Source: Bacillota bacterium
GTDB taxonomy: Bacteria; Bacillota; Clostridia; Acetivibrionales; DSM-1351
Reading direction: 5' to 3'
DNA: 64,000 bases
Assembly: GCA_023397905.1 (NCBI GenBank)
Contig: JAEWSZ010000051.1
Coordinates: 1 to 64,000, forward strand
The stretch's first letter is position 1, and each line of letters opens with the position of its first letter. Below, in pieces: positions 27,552-35,992 of the stretch. The position numbers and the translations under genes are program-made. A model generated the notes under the pieces. It did no database searches and was not told the origin of the DNA. It was given only the letters and a program-made list of their open reading frames with translations.

Positions 27552-27871
27552 GTATGGACCAAACGAGCCGGGCAGAATTCTGCCGGTGAATTCAAAAAAA
27601 TTGTGCGCAGGCGGAAATGAAACGGCTGCCGTAAATCAATACAGCACAATTGCCAACCCGGAAACGGGCAGGAGATATTGAAACGGAAGCCGGAAAAAGG
27701 CGTTGTTTCCGGGAAAAAGACCAGGTATAGGCCAGGCTCCCCTGCCAGTTGACAAATTAAGGGAGCTATGTTTTTATATCAATATTAGCTTATGAAAATT
27801 ATTATCGGCTGAATTTCAAGCATAATAATTTTTATATTATACAACCTACAAAATGAACAAAGGAGCACAGT
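27552..27871. other. 320-base gene-free spacer before the GH38 gene
   Basis: No open frame of note. The first half is of ordinary composition. The second half is AT-rich and has an 11-bp inverted repeat, AAAATTATTAT (27795-27805) with ATAATAATTTT (27822-27832), close to the start of the GH38 gene, where an operator would be expected. TTGACA at 27749-27754 has no -10 element at normal spacing, so I do not call a promoter. AAAGGAG precedes the GH38 start. Confidence 0.4.
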
Positions 27872-30800
27872 ATGAACGATATACAAACAGACAGAATGCT
27901 GCAGAAGCTGGTCAGGTATGAAAGAACCCTGGAGCCGCTTGTTTTTACCGATATTGCCCAGGTTGGGGTAAAACGCTATGAAACTTCCAGGCAGTTTCAC
28001 CGGATACCTCAGGACGACAGCCTTTTTACGGACACGGGCAAGGGCGATACCTGGGGCGGCGAGGGAGTGTACTGCTGGTTTAAGGGAAAAGCCGTAATAC
28101 CTGAGGAATACAAAGGCCAAAATGTTTATATAAAGCCGGAAGTGGGAGGCTATGAAGCTTTGCTGTGGATAAACGGCATTCCTTCCGGAACCTTTGCCAC
28201 CAAAATAGTACAGACCGGCCATGGAAACCATTACTGCGACCTGCTGGTAAAAGGGGACCAGTGGCAGGACACGGCGGATGTGGCCATCGAATTTTATGCG
28301 GGGCATTATATCATAGGAACCCAGCCCTTTGAAACCATACCAAAAACCGATTTCCGATATACCTTCAACGGTATATGGCTGTGTGTAAAGAATCAGGATA
28401 TCGCGGATTTCATATTTGATTTGCGCACGCTGAATCAAATGGTGGAAAGCCTGGATACTCTGAGCTTCAGGCGGGCCGATATCATCAGGTGCCTGACCGA
28501 GGTACACAAAACGGTATACTATGCCGTTGAGGATACTGCCGAAAATGTATGGCGCCAGGCTCTTGCAAAGGCAAGGGAAATAATGAAGCCTCTGCTGGAG
28601 GCAAAAAATTCCCAGTCGGCGCCTTTTGCAGGGCTTGTGGGGCATTCGCACATGGACACTGCGTGGCTCTGGCACATTCCTGAAACCGTAAAGAAATGCG
28701 CAAGGACCTATTCAAATGAAATAAGCCTTATGGACCAGTACCCGGAGTACCGTTTTGTCCAGAGCTCTTCGTATCACACAGAAATGATCCGTCTAAATTA
28801 TCCGGAACTGTTTGAAAAGCTCCGGGAAAAATCTGAAGAGGGCAGGTATGAGCTGAACGGAGCCGTATGGGTGGAGTGCGATTGCAATATAACCTCCGGA
28901 GAATCCATGATCCGCCAGTTCCTGTGGGGACAGAAGTATACGCAGAAATATTTCAACTATACCTCCAACTGCTTCTGGCTTCCGGACACCTTCGGGTACA
29001 GCGCGGCCATTCCGCAGATCATGAAGGGCTGCAGGGTGGACTATTTCCTGACTACAAAGCTGTCCTGGAACGACACCAATAAATTTCCATATGAAACCTT
29101 CTACTGGAAAGGTATAGACGGCACGGAAGTGTTTACCCACTTCAACCTGACCCATTGCTGGCCGGACCCCAAAACCCTGCTTGAAAATGTGGACGGAAGA
29201 AAGGGAGACAATTACCTGAAAAATAAAAATGTGGCGAAGAGCCGCCTTATAGCCTATGGCTACGGAGACGGAGGCGGCGGGCCGCAGTTTGAAATGATAG
29301 AGATGGCAAAGAGGGTGAAGGACCTTGAAGGCTGTCCCAGAGCGGAACACATCAGCGTGGGAGAATTTATGACCGGACTGGAAAAGGAGGCTGTAAATCC
29401 GCCCGTATACAAGGGCGAGCTTTATCTTGAACTGCACAGGGGAACCCTGACAAACCAGCATAATATAAAACGCAACAACAGAAAAGCGGAGATCGCCCTG
29501 CACGACCTGGAATTCCTGACGGTCAGGAATGCGGTAAATGAGGGCGTGGCTGCGGAGGACGGAGATATCAGGCCTTTGCTGGAAAAACTGCTGGTCAACC
29601 AGTTTCATGACATATTGCCGGGAACATGCATTTCGGCGGCTCATGACGACTGCTACAGGGAGATGGGAGAAGTGCTGGAAAAGGCTTCGCTGCTGATTGA
29701 CGGTTCCGTAAGGACCTCCGGAGCCGCAGATACTGTTACAGTTATTAATACTGCGGGCTTTGCAAGAAATGATGTGATATACCTTGAGGGTTTTGGCGGC
29801 AAGACCGCGGCAGGGGACGGCATTATCTCCCAGACGGTCCAAAATCTCAAGGGAGAGGAACAGCTGTGCCTGGCAAATCTGGAGCTGCCATCGCTGGGGG
29901 GCAGGGCCATAAAGCTGACGGATGCAGGCTCGGCAGGCAAATCAGCTTCGGCCTTCAGGCTGGAGGGGGATGTGCTGACTACTCCCTTTGCAAAAGTGAC
30001 TTTTGACCGGAACGGTACCATAAGTTCCTTTATAGATACGCGGGTAAACCGTGAGCTAAGAGGCGGGGGATATCCGCTCAACACCCTGCTGATGGCTGAA
30101 GATGTGCCTTCCGGATGGGACAACTGGGATATTGATGCTGACTGCCAGATGAAATTTGAAGCAAGCGCCCAATTGACCAAGCGGGAAATTGTGTCGGACG
30201 GGAAAGTACAGTTCCGGATCCGCCGCCTATACAAGCTCTCGGATAAATCCATCTTAAAGCAGGATATGATATTCTACTCCACCACACCGAGAGTTGATTT
30301 TGAGACTATTATCGACTGGAACGACAAACACCGCTTCTTAAAGGTGGATTTTGACACGACTGTAATGAGCAACACCGCAAGGCACGAGATCCAATTCGGA
30401 CATTGCCAGAAGCCAACTACCCGGAATAACAGCTTTGAACAAGCCATGTTTGAGGTAGTGAACCACAAGTTTACCGATATCTCGGAAACAAGATATGGCA
30501 TTGCCATACTCAATGACTGCAAATATGGTATTTCGGTGGAGGGCTCCGATATGAGGCTGTCCCTTCACAAAGGGGGAACCAGGCCTGATCCCAGAGGAGA
30601 TGCGGGAGTACATGAATGTGTGTATTCCTTCCTGCCTCACGTCGGCGATTTCAGCGCCGACAATGTAATCATTCCTGCGTACAGCCTGAATTACAGGCCG
30701 GTGGTAAAGGCCGGAAATGCGGAATACGGGTCCTTTGCCTCGGTTGACAGCTCAAATATAATCATTGAGGCGGTCAAGCCCTGTGAGGAAAATGAAAAGG

Positions 30801-30988
30801 CCTTTATTATGAGGCTGTACGAGGCCGAAGGCACCTTTACCAACGCCAGGCTGAGCCTTGGCATGAAGCCGGCTTCGGTGGAACTCACAAATATGCTGGA
30901 GGAAACTCTGGAAAAGCTGGCGGGAGAAAAAGAGACCGCCCTGAGCTTCCGTCCCTTTGAGATAAAGACAATAAAAATAAGCTATTGA
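27872..30988 (+). CDS. GH38 family alpha-mannosidase, cytoplasmic
   Basis: A 1038-residue enzyme. An N-terminal beta domain (about 1-245) is followed by the GH38 catalytic barrel, which opens with the zinc site GHSHMDTAWLWHIPET near residue 255 and has the nucleophile Asp in CFWLPDTFGYSAAIPQIM near residue 375. The helical segment LVNQFHDILPGTCI carries further metal and structural residues near residue 575, and C-terminal beta-sandwich domains complete it. The enzyme removes terminal alpha-mannose with retention. Without a signal peptide it works on imported sugars. It ends the glycan operon side of the region and is followed by a terminator. With GH95 here and GH2 beta-mannosidase at 47.7 kb it suggests use of mannose-containing glycans. 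Confidence 0.94.
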   Translation: MNDIQTDRMLQKLVRYERTLEPLVFTDIAQVGVKRYETSRQFHRIPQDDSLFTDTGKGDTWGGEGVYCWFKGKAVIPEEYKGQNVYIKPEVGGYEALLWINGIPSGTFATKIVQTGHGNHYCDLLVKGDQWQDTADVAIEFYAGHYIIGTQPFETIPKTDFRYTFNGIWLCVKNQDIADFIFDLRTLNQMVESLDTLSFRRADIIRCLTEVHKTVYYAVEDTAENVWRQALAKAREIMKPLLEAKNSQSAPFAGLVGHSHMDTAWLWHIPETVKKCARTYSNEISLMDQYPEYRFVQSSSYHTEMIRLNYPELFEKLREKSEEGRYELNGAVWVECDCNITSGESMIRQFLWGQKYTQKYFNYTSNCFWLPDTFGYSAAIPQIMKGCRVDYFLTTKLSWNDTNKFPYETFYWKGIDGTEVFTHFNLTHCWPDPKTLLENVDGRKGDNYLKNKNVAKSRLIAYGYGDGGGGPQFEMIEMAKRVKDLEGCPRAEHISVGEFMTGLEKEAVNPPVYKGELYLELHRGTLTNQHNIKRNNRKAEIALHDLEFLTVRNAVNEGVAAEDGDIRPLLEKLLVNQFHDILPGTCISAAHDDCYREMGEVLEKASLLIDGSVRTSGAADTVTVINTAGFARNDVIYLEGFGGKTAAGDGIISQTVQNLKGEEQLCLANLELPSLGGRAIKLTDAGSAGKSASAFRLEGDVLTTPFAKVTFDRNGTISSFIDTRVNRELRGGGYPLNTLLMAEDVPSGWDNWDIDADCQMKFEASAQLTKREIVSDGKVQFRIRRLYKLSDKSILKQDMIFYSTTPRVDFETIIDWNDKHRFLKVDFDTTVMSNTARHEIQFGHCQKPTTRNNSFEQAMFEVVNHKFTDISETRYGIAILNDCKYGISVEGSDMRLSLHKGGTRPDPRGDAGVHECVYSFLPHVGDFSADNVIIPAYSLNYRPVVKAGNAEYGSFASVDSSNIIIEAVKPCEENEKAFIMRLYEAEGTFTNARLSLGMKPASVELTNMLEETLEKLAGEKETALSFRPFEIKTIKISY

Positions 30989-31002
30989 GAAAATTTATAT
31001 GG

Positions 31003-31040
31003 CAGGCGGTCTTCAGCGGTTTGAGACCGTCTGTTTCTTT
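31003..31040 (+). terminator. Rho-independent terminator after the GH38 gene
   Basis: CAGGCGGTCT and AGACCGTCTG pair around an 11-base loop, followed by TTTCTTTG. Confidence 0.75.
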
Positions 31041-31180
31041 GTCCGGGAATATGATTTTGCAGGGGATAATGCCGATGATACCAGCGGGTAAAAGGGTGCA
31101 ATTATAATGTAAAAGAATTCCTGTACAATAAAAAATAAAGCGTCTACATATAATAAGAAGTGTTAAATTTGTGCGAAATA

Positions 31181-31209
31181 TTGATTTTTTTGGTTATTTT
31201 ATGTATAAT
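31181..31209 (+). promoter_or_regulatory. sigma-70-type promoter of the carboxynorspermidine operon
   Basis: TTGATT (31181-31186), a 17-base spacer and TATAAT (31204-31209) lie 40 bases upstream of the ATG. This also rules out the in-frame extension of the first gene upstream of the promoter. Confidence 0.7.
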
Positions 31210-31248
31210 CACCGTTATGAATTCATTGATTTGGAGGTTGGTGTGGAT

Positions 31249-32448
31249 ATGGGAAAGGCTTTAATTATAGGCGCCGGTGGCGTTGCCAGTGTTGTTATCC
31301 ATAAGTGCTGTCAGAATCCTGAAGTGTTCGAAGAAATTTGCATAGCCAGCAGAACCCTTGAAAAATGCGAGGCCATAAAAGCCAAACTGGATGGGGGCAG
31401 GACCAGAATCCGGACTGCGCAGGTCGATGCCGATAACACTGAAATGCTTATTGAATTGATCAGGAATTTTCAGCCTGATATTGTTATAAACGTGGCGCTT
31501 CCATATCAGGACCTCACAATAATGGACGCGTGCCTTGCCACGGGGGTGCATTACCTTGACACCGCAAACTATGAACCCCCTGAAATACCAAAGTTCGAAT
31601 ATAAATGGCAGTGGGCCTACAGGGAAAGATTTGAAAAGGCGGGAATAACGGCGCTGCTGGGAAGCGGTTTTGACCCCGGCGTTACAAGCGTTTTCTGCGC
31701 ATACGCCCAAAAGCATTACTTCGATGAAATACACTATATTGATATTGTTGATGCAAATGCGGGCGATCACGGCTATCACTTTGCCACCAATTTCAATCCT
31801 GAAATAAATATACGCGAGATCACGGCCCCCGGCAGCTACTGGGAGAACGGCCACTGGGTGGAGACAGAGCCCCTTGAACTGAAAAAGGTTTATGACCTGC
31901 CGGAAATAGGCCCAAAGGACATATATCTGCTGCACCATGAAGAAATCGAATCCCTGGCCCTTAATATTAAAGGGGTGAAGAGGATACGGTTCTGGATGAC
32001 TTTTTCGGAGAAATATCTTACCCATCTGAGGGTACTGGAGAATGTGGGCATGACGTCCATAGAGCCCATTGACTTTGAAGGCAAAAAGATAATACCCCTT
32101 CAGTTCCTGAAGGCCGTTTTGCCGGACCCTGCGTCATTGGGGCCCAGGACAAAGGGCAAGACAAATATAGGCTGCATCATCCAGGGCATAAAGGACGGCA
32201 AGCCCAGAACATATTATGTCTATAATGTATGCGTACATGAGGAATGCTACGCGGAAGTGGGTTCACAGGCCATCTCCTACACTACGGGAGTTCCAGCCAT
32301 GATCGGCGCAATGATGATTTTAAAGGGCATATGGAAAAAGCCCGGCGTTTATACTGTGGAGGAATTCGATCCGGACCCGTTCATGGATGCCCTGAATAAA
32401 TGCGGACTGCCATGGAAAGAGGACTTTTCACCCACATTGCTCGACTAA
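31249..32448 (+). CDS. carboxynorspermidine dehydrogenase (saccharopine-dehydrogenase-like)
   Basis: A 399-residue protein. The N-terminal Rossmann domain starts MGKALIIGAGGVASVVIHKC. The middle has NVALPYQDLTIMDACLATGVHYLDTANYE and GFDPGVTSVFCAYA, as in carboxynorspermidine synthases and unlike true saccharopine dehydrogenases of lysine metabolism. The enzyme reductively couples aspartate semialdehyde to a diamine with NADPH, giving carboxyspermidine or carboxynorspermidine. The next gene encodes the matching decarboxylase 25 bases on, which makes the assignment firm. The ATG at 31249 has TTGGAGG upstream and lies after a clear promoter. The pathway replaces the S-adenosylmethionine route to spermidine. 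Confidence 0.9.
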   Translation: MGKALIIGAGGVASVVIHKCCQNPEVFEEICIASRTLEKCEAIKAKLDGGRTRIRTAQVDADNTEMLIELIRNFQPDIVINVALPYQDLTIMDACLATGVHYLDTANYEPPEIPKFEYKWQWAYRERFEKAGITALLGSGFDPGVTSVFCAYAQKHYFDEIHYIDIVDANAGDHGYHFATNFNPEINIREITAPGSYWENGHWVETEPLELKKVYDLPEIGPKDIYLLHHEEIESLALNIKGVKRIRFWMTFSEKYLTHLRVLENVGMTSIEPIDFEGKKIIPLQFLKAVLPDPASLGPRTKGKTNIGCIIQGIKDGKPRTYYVYNVCVHEECYAEVGSQAISYTTGVPAMIGAMMILKGIWKKPGVYTVEEFDPDPFMDALNKCGLPWKEDFSPTLLD

Positions 32449-32473
32449 ATAACAAATCGCCGCGAGGTCAAAC

Positions 32474-33610
32474 ATGAATATAGACTTTAACAGCCTGCCC
32501 ACGCCATGCTATGTGGTGGATGAGCGGCTTCTTGTAAAAAACCTTGAGATTCTGAATTCCGTGCAAAAGCGTACGGGATGTAAAATACTCCTGGCCCAAA
32601 AGGGGTTTTCCATGTACTCGGTTTATCCCCTGATAGGGAAATACCTGAAGGGGGTGACCTCCAGCTCGCTGTTTGAGGCCAGGCTTGGCTATGAGGAAAT
32701 GGGCGGGGAAGTCCACATCTATGCTCCTGCTTATATAGAAGAAGAGTTCCCTGAAATTTTAAAATACTGCGACCATATAGTTTTTAATTCCTTCAGCCAG
32801 TGGAACAGGTATAAGGACAGGATCAAAGGCTGTCAGGGAAAGAAAATTGAATGCGGCATACGCGTAAATCCCCAGTACTCGGAACAGGACCATGCCATAT
32901 ATGACCCCTGTGCGGACTTTTCGCGGCTGGGAGTAACCCTCGGGAATTTCAGGCCGGAAGAGCTTGATGGCATAGACGGGCTTCATTTCCACACCATGTG
33001 CGAGCAGAATTCCGATACCCTGGAGCGCACCGCAAGTGTTGTGGACCAAAAGTTCGGCGGGTTTATAAAAGACATGAAATGGCTCAATTTCGGAGGCGGG
33101 CATCATATTACCAGGCCTGATTACGATATTGAGACCCTGATACGTACCATCACCTTTTTTCAGGACAAATACGGCGTAGAAATATATATTGAGCCCGGGG
33201 AGGCGGTGGCCTTGAATACGGGCTATCTTGCGGCCGGCGTGCTTGACATTGTCAATAACGGAATGGACATAGCCATACTAGACACATCTGCCGCCTGCCA
33301 CATGCCCGATGTTCTCGAGATGCCCTACAGGCCCAATATCATAGATGCGGGCAAACCCGGTGAGAAGGCTTATACCTACAGGCTTGGAGGGCATACCTGC
33401 CTGGCCGGTGATGTCATAGGCGACTACTCTTTCGACTGTGAGCTGAAACCCGGAGACAAACTGGTTTTCTGTGATATGGCCCACTATACCATGGTGAAGA
33501 ACAATACCTTCAACGGCGTAAATCTGCCCTCCATAGCCATTTTCAGTGAGAAAGAGGGCATCAGGACCGTGAAAAAATTCGGCTATGAAGATTTCAAATC
33601 ACGACTTTAA
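32474..33610 (+). CDS. nspC: carboxynorspermidine decarboxylase
   Basis: A 378-residue PLP enzyme of the alanine-racemase-fold decarboxylases. The PLP Lys is in KILLAQKGFSMYSVYPL near residue 41. GLHFHTMCEQN, LNFGGGHHI and IEPGEAVALNTGYL line the cofactor phosphate site. The late GGHTCLAGDVIGDY carries the Cys contributed across the dimer. It removes the carboxyl group of carboxyspermidine or carboxynorspermidine to give spermidine or norspermidine. It is in one operon with the dehydrogenase. The diamine used, putrescine or diaminopropane, cannot be told from sequence; spermidine is the more usual product in gut-type Clostridia. Confidence 0.92.
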   Translation: MNIDFNSLPTPCYVVDERLLVKNLEILNSVQKRTGCKILLAQKGFSMYSVYPLIGKYLKGVTSSSLFEARLGYEEMGGEVHIYAPAYIEEEFPEILKYCDHIVFNSFSQWNRYKDRIKGCQGKKIECGIRVNPQYSEQDHAIYDPCADFSRLGVTLGNFRPEELDGIDGLHFHTMCEQNSDTLERTASVVDQKFGGFIKDMKWLNFGGGHHITRPDYDIETLIRTITFFQDKYGVEIYIEPGEAVALNTGYLAAGVLDIVNNGMDIAILDTSAACHMPDVLEMPYRPNIIDAGKPGEKAYTYRLGGHTCLAGDVIGDYSFDCELKPGDKLVFCDMAHYTMVKNNTFNGVNLPSIAIFSEKEGIRTVKKFGYEDFKSRL

Positions 33611-33708
33611 CCAATATTAATAAAATATATATCAACCGCTTTCAGGCAGTCCAAAGAGACTCCAAAAACATATGTTTTCAGGCAGCCGAAAAGACTTTAG
33701 GGAATCCG

Positions 33709-33765
33709 TTGACAATTTCGTTCTACTCTGGTAGACTGTAATAGTCGACATTCTACTGCAGTAGA
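33709..33765 (+). promoter_or_regulatory. BlaI-type operators on the blaI/blaR promoter
   Basis: Two near-identical palindromes, TCTACTCTGGTAGA (33722-33735) and TCTACTGCAGTAGA (33752-33765), lie 30 bases apart, close to three helical turns. A -35 TTGACA (33709-33714) with 17-base spacing puts the -10 TAGACT (33732-33737) on the first palindrome. Bound repressor would therefore block the promoter. This is the expected autoregulation of BlaI/MecI regulators. Confidence 0.8.
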
Positions 33766-33789
33766 CTAAATGTTCAAAGGAGCATACCG

Positions 33790-34149
33790 ATGGAAATTAA
33801 ACTGTTTGATTCGGAACTGAAGATCATGGATGTGCTGTGGAAAAACGGGGATACCACTGCCAAGCGGATCGCGGATATTTTAAAGGAACAGGTGGGCTGG
33901 AGCAAAACCACCACCTATACACTTATCAGGAGATGCATGGACAAGGGAGCCATAGAGCGGATTGAGCCCAACTTTATCTGCCGCCCTCTTGTTACAATTG
34001 AGCAGGCGCGGGAATTGGAAACCACCGAGCTCATAAACAAAATGTACGGCGGAGCGGCAGACCAGCTTGTGGCCTCCATTCTGGGGAGTAAAAACCTGTC
34101 TCAGGAAGAAATCAAAAGATTGAAGCAGCTGGTAAAAGAGCTGGAATAG
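33790..34149 (+). CDS. BlaI/MecI-family transcriptional repressor
   Basis: A 119-residue winged-helix repressor. It has LKIMDVLWKNGDTTAKRIADIL and GWSKTTTYTLIRRCMDKGAIER, the recognition-helix region of the family, followed by a helical dimer domain whose linker is normally cleaved on induction. AAAGGAG precedes the ATG. The two operators just upstream fit autoregulation. It is followed 11 bases later by its BlaR1-type partner. No beta-lactamase gene lies beside it, so the controlled function is probably cell-wall stress or a distant target. Confidence 0.92.
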   Translation: MEIKLFDSELKIMDVLWKNGDTTAKRIADILKEQVGWSKTTTYTLIRRCMDKGAIERIEPNFICRPLVTIEQARELETTELINKMYGGAADQLVASILGSKNLSQEEIKRLKQLVKELE

Positions 34150-34160
34150 GGAGGATTGCC

Positions 34161-35435
34161 ATGGAAATACTCAAAATGAGCCTTTCGGCCGCAGTCCTCA
34201 TTCCGGTAATTGTGATAATCCGCATGCTTGCACTTCACAAGCTGCCCAGGAAGACGTTTTCAGCACTTTGGGGCGTTGCACTGCTGCGCCTGCTGCTGCC
34301 CTTCTCCATTCCTTCACATTTCGGCATTTACTCATTTACAGACGGTATAAAAATGAAGTTTCCGGCAGCAGCTGTTTTTTCCGGAGCTGGAGTTACACCT
34401 GATACGGTGGCTGCCACGGGGATTGCAAATGCCATGTTTGCGGGCGGAGCGGCAGGGATCGCGCTTCCGTTAGTGCTTGTGTGGCTGGCAGGACTGCTGG
34501 CCTGTTCCGTGTTTTTTGCCGCGACACACCTTCGCTGCCGCAGGGAGTATAAAACAGCCCTGCCGGTTGACAACGGATTTGTGGAGGGCTGGCGGAGGAA
34601 ACACAGCATAAGGCGTAGGCTGGAAATACGGCAGTCCGATAAAATAGCCGCTCCTCTGACGTATGGCATAATCCGTCCGGTGATACTGCTGCCCAGGAAA
34701 ACGGACTGGGAGGAGGAAGCAAGGCTGGAGTATATCCTCGCCCATGAGTTCACCCATGTAAGAAGGTTTGACACACTGGCAAAATGCCTGCTTGCGGCGG
34801 CCCTGTGCATACACTGGTTCAATCCGCTGGTGTGGGTGATGTACATGCTTGCGGGCCGTGATATTGAATTGTCCTGTGATGAAACCGTGGTGAGGACATT
34901 CGGAGAAAACGCCAGGTCAGCTTATGCCATGACGCTTATTGGCCTGGAGGAAAAGAAAGGCAGTATGGCCCCTTTGTGCAATAATTTCAGCAAAAATGCA
35001 ATTGAGGAAAGGGTGGTATCTGTTATGAAAATCAAGAAAGCAACCGTGTTGAGCATTATTCTGGCCGTTACTCTGATAGTCGGAGCAATGACCGTTTTCG
35101 CAGTCAAAGTGCATGACCCCGCGGATTTGGAATCGCAGGGTGAAACAGGGGAATCCTCGTCGACGTCCATCTCCTATGAGGATGTGGCAAATTATATGGA
35201 ATATGATAAACAAAACGGCATCTACCGCTTTGACGGGAAATGGGTGCGCCTGATTTTTGACGCCGCACCGGATGGAAACACCAGTTCTTACGGCATGGAG
35301 CCGGGACCATATGACAATTGGGGAAATTCGTCCGTATGCCTTAAAACCGTCAGGAACGGTAAAACTCATGAAATCGAGGGACTGACTGAAATGACAGGGC
35401 AGGAGGCGGAAGAATTTTTGCAAAAGTACCGGTGA
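34161..35435 (+). CDS. BlaR1/MecR1-like M56 membrane metalloprotease
   Basis: A 424-residue protein. The first about 300 residues hold four membrane segments and the M56 zinc protease core, with AHEFTHVRRFD (HExxH near residue 195) and ELSCDETVV as the downstream zinc-ligand region. A further membrane segment lies near residue 295. The outer C-terminal part is only about 110 residues, much shorter than the penicillin-binding sensor of staphylococcal BlaR1, and shows no SxxK site. So it probably senses something other than beta-lactams, or relies on a partner. It is in an operon with the BlaI-like gene. Structured repeat copy 2 begins 15 bases after its stop. Confidence 0.85.
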   Translation: MEILKMSLSAAVLIPVIVIIRMLALHKLPRKTFSALWGVALLRLLLPFSIPSHFGIYSFTDGIKMKFPAAAVFSGAGVTPDTVAATGIANAMFAGGAAGIALPLVLVWLAGLLACSVFFAATHLRCRREYKTALPVDNGFVEGWRRKHSIRRRLEIRQSDKIAAPLTYGIIRPVILLPRKTDWEEEARLEYILAHEFTHVRRFDTLAKCLLAAALCIHWFNPLVWVMYMLAGRDIELSCDETVVRTFGENARSAYAMTLIGLEEKKGSMAPLCNNFSKNAIEERVVSVMKIKKATVLSIILAVTLIVGAMTVFAVKVHDPADLESQGETGESSSTSISYEDVANYMEYDKQNGIYRFDGKWVRLIFDAAPDGNTSSYGMEPGPYDNWGNSSVCLKTVRNGKTHEIEGLTEMTGQEAEEFLQKYR

Positions 35436-35450
35436 TATGGCCCATATTAT

Positions 35451-35859
35451 AAAGGGTGTGTTGCAGAATATAATTAATTTCAATGCATGTCGAAATTCAG
35501 CTGTAACGGTCCGCCAATACAACTTCCATTAATGGGAAGCACGAAAAAGGTATATCGTGCATCAATAAATGCGCGCATTGTAGGATTTGATTTTAGCTGT
35601 TGGCGAGGAATTGGTATTTTAGCTGTAAAACAGACAGGAGGTCTGTTTTAGCGAACTATGAAGCCCACGGATGGTGAATGTGAGCGACAGTTAAAATGCC
35701 AAAGCTGAGCCATTACAGATAATTCAAATATTACACTAAGCGAAATTATTGATACACGGTGTACCGTGTGCTTCCTATAGACTACCAGTCAGTGCGGGAG
35801 GACCAATTTATAATTGGAGTTTTACATGTATTAAATTATTATTCTGCAACACACCCTTT
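35451..35859. repeat. structured palindromic repeat, copy 2 (full form)
   Basis: Bounded by a 19-bp perfect inverted repeat, AAAGGGTGTGTTGCAGAAT (35451-35469) and its complement (35841-35859). Inside, the left box 35507-35567 and right box 35732-35771 match copy 1 and pair with each other. The apical domain (about 35590-35730) has GGTATTTTAGCTGT pairing with ACAGTTAAAATGCC and a hairpin AAAACAGAC-AGGAG-GTCTGTTTT. The conserved strand AGCGAACTATGA follows directly, then GAATGTGAGCGAC, both shared with copy 3. GGGAGGACC near 35797 is shared by all three copies. No protein is encoded. There is no clear target-site duplication. Confidence 0.85.
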
Positions 35860-35992
35860 TGACGTAAGAGTGTTAATTTTATGCCGTTTTGTTTGCAATC
35901 CCAGGCCCAGGGGGACTATAATTAAAAGAATATACAATATAAAAATTAATTGTATCCTTCATAATGACATTATAGAAAATCGGGGTGATTTT

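Noticed and set aside
31171..31248. Upstream start for carboxynorspermidine dehydrogenase
   Set aside because: The TTGATT-17-TATAAT promoter lies inside this stretch, so it is not in the mRNA.
35759..35992. N-terminal extension of the aldo/keto reductase frame
   Set aside because: It reads through structured repeat copy 2, has no family similarity, and GGGGTGA sits before the ATG at 35993.
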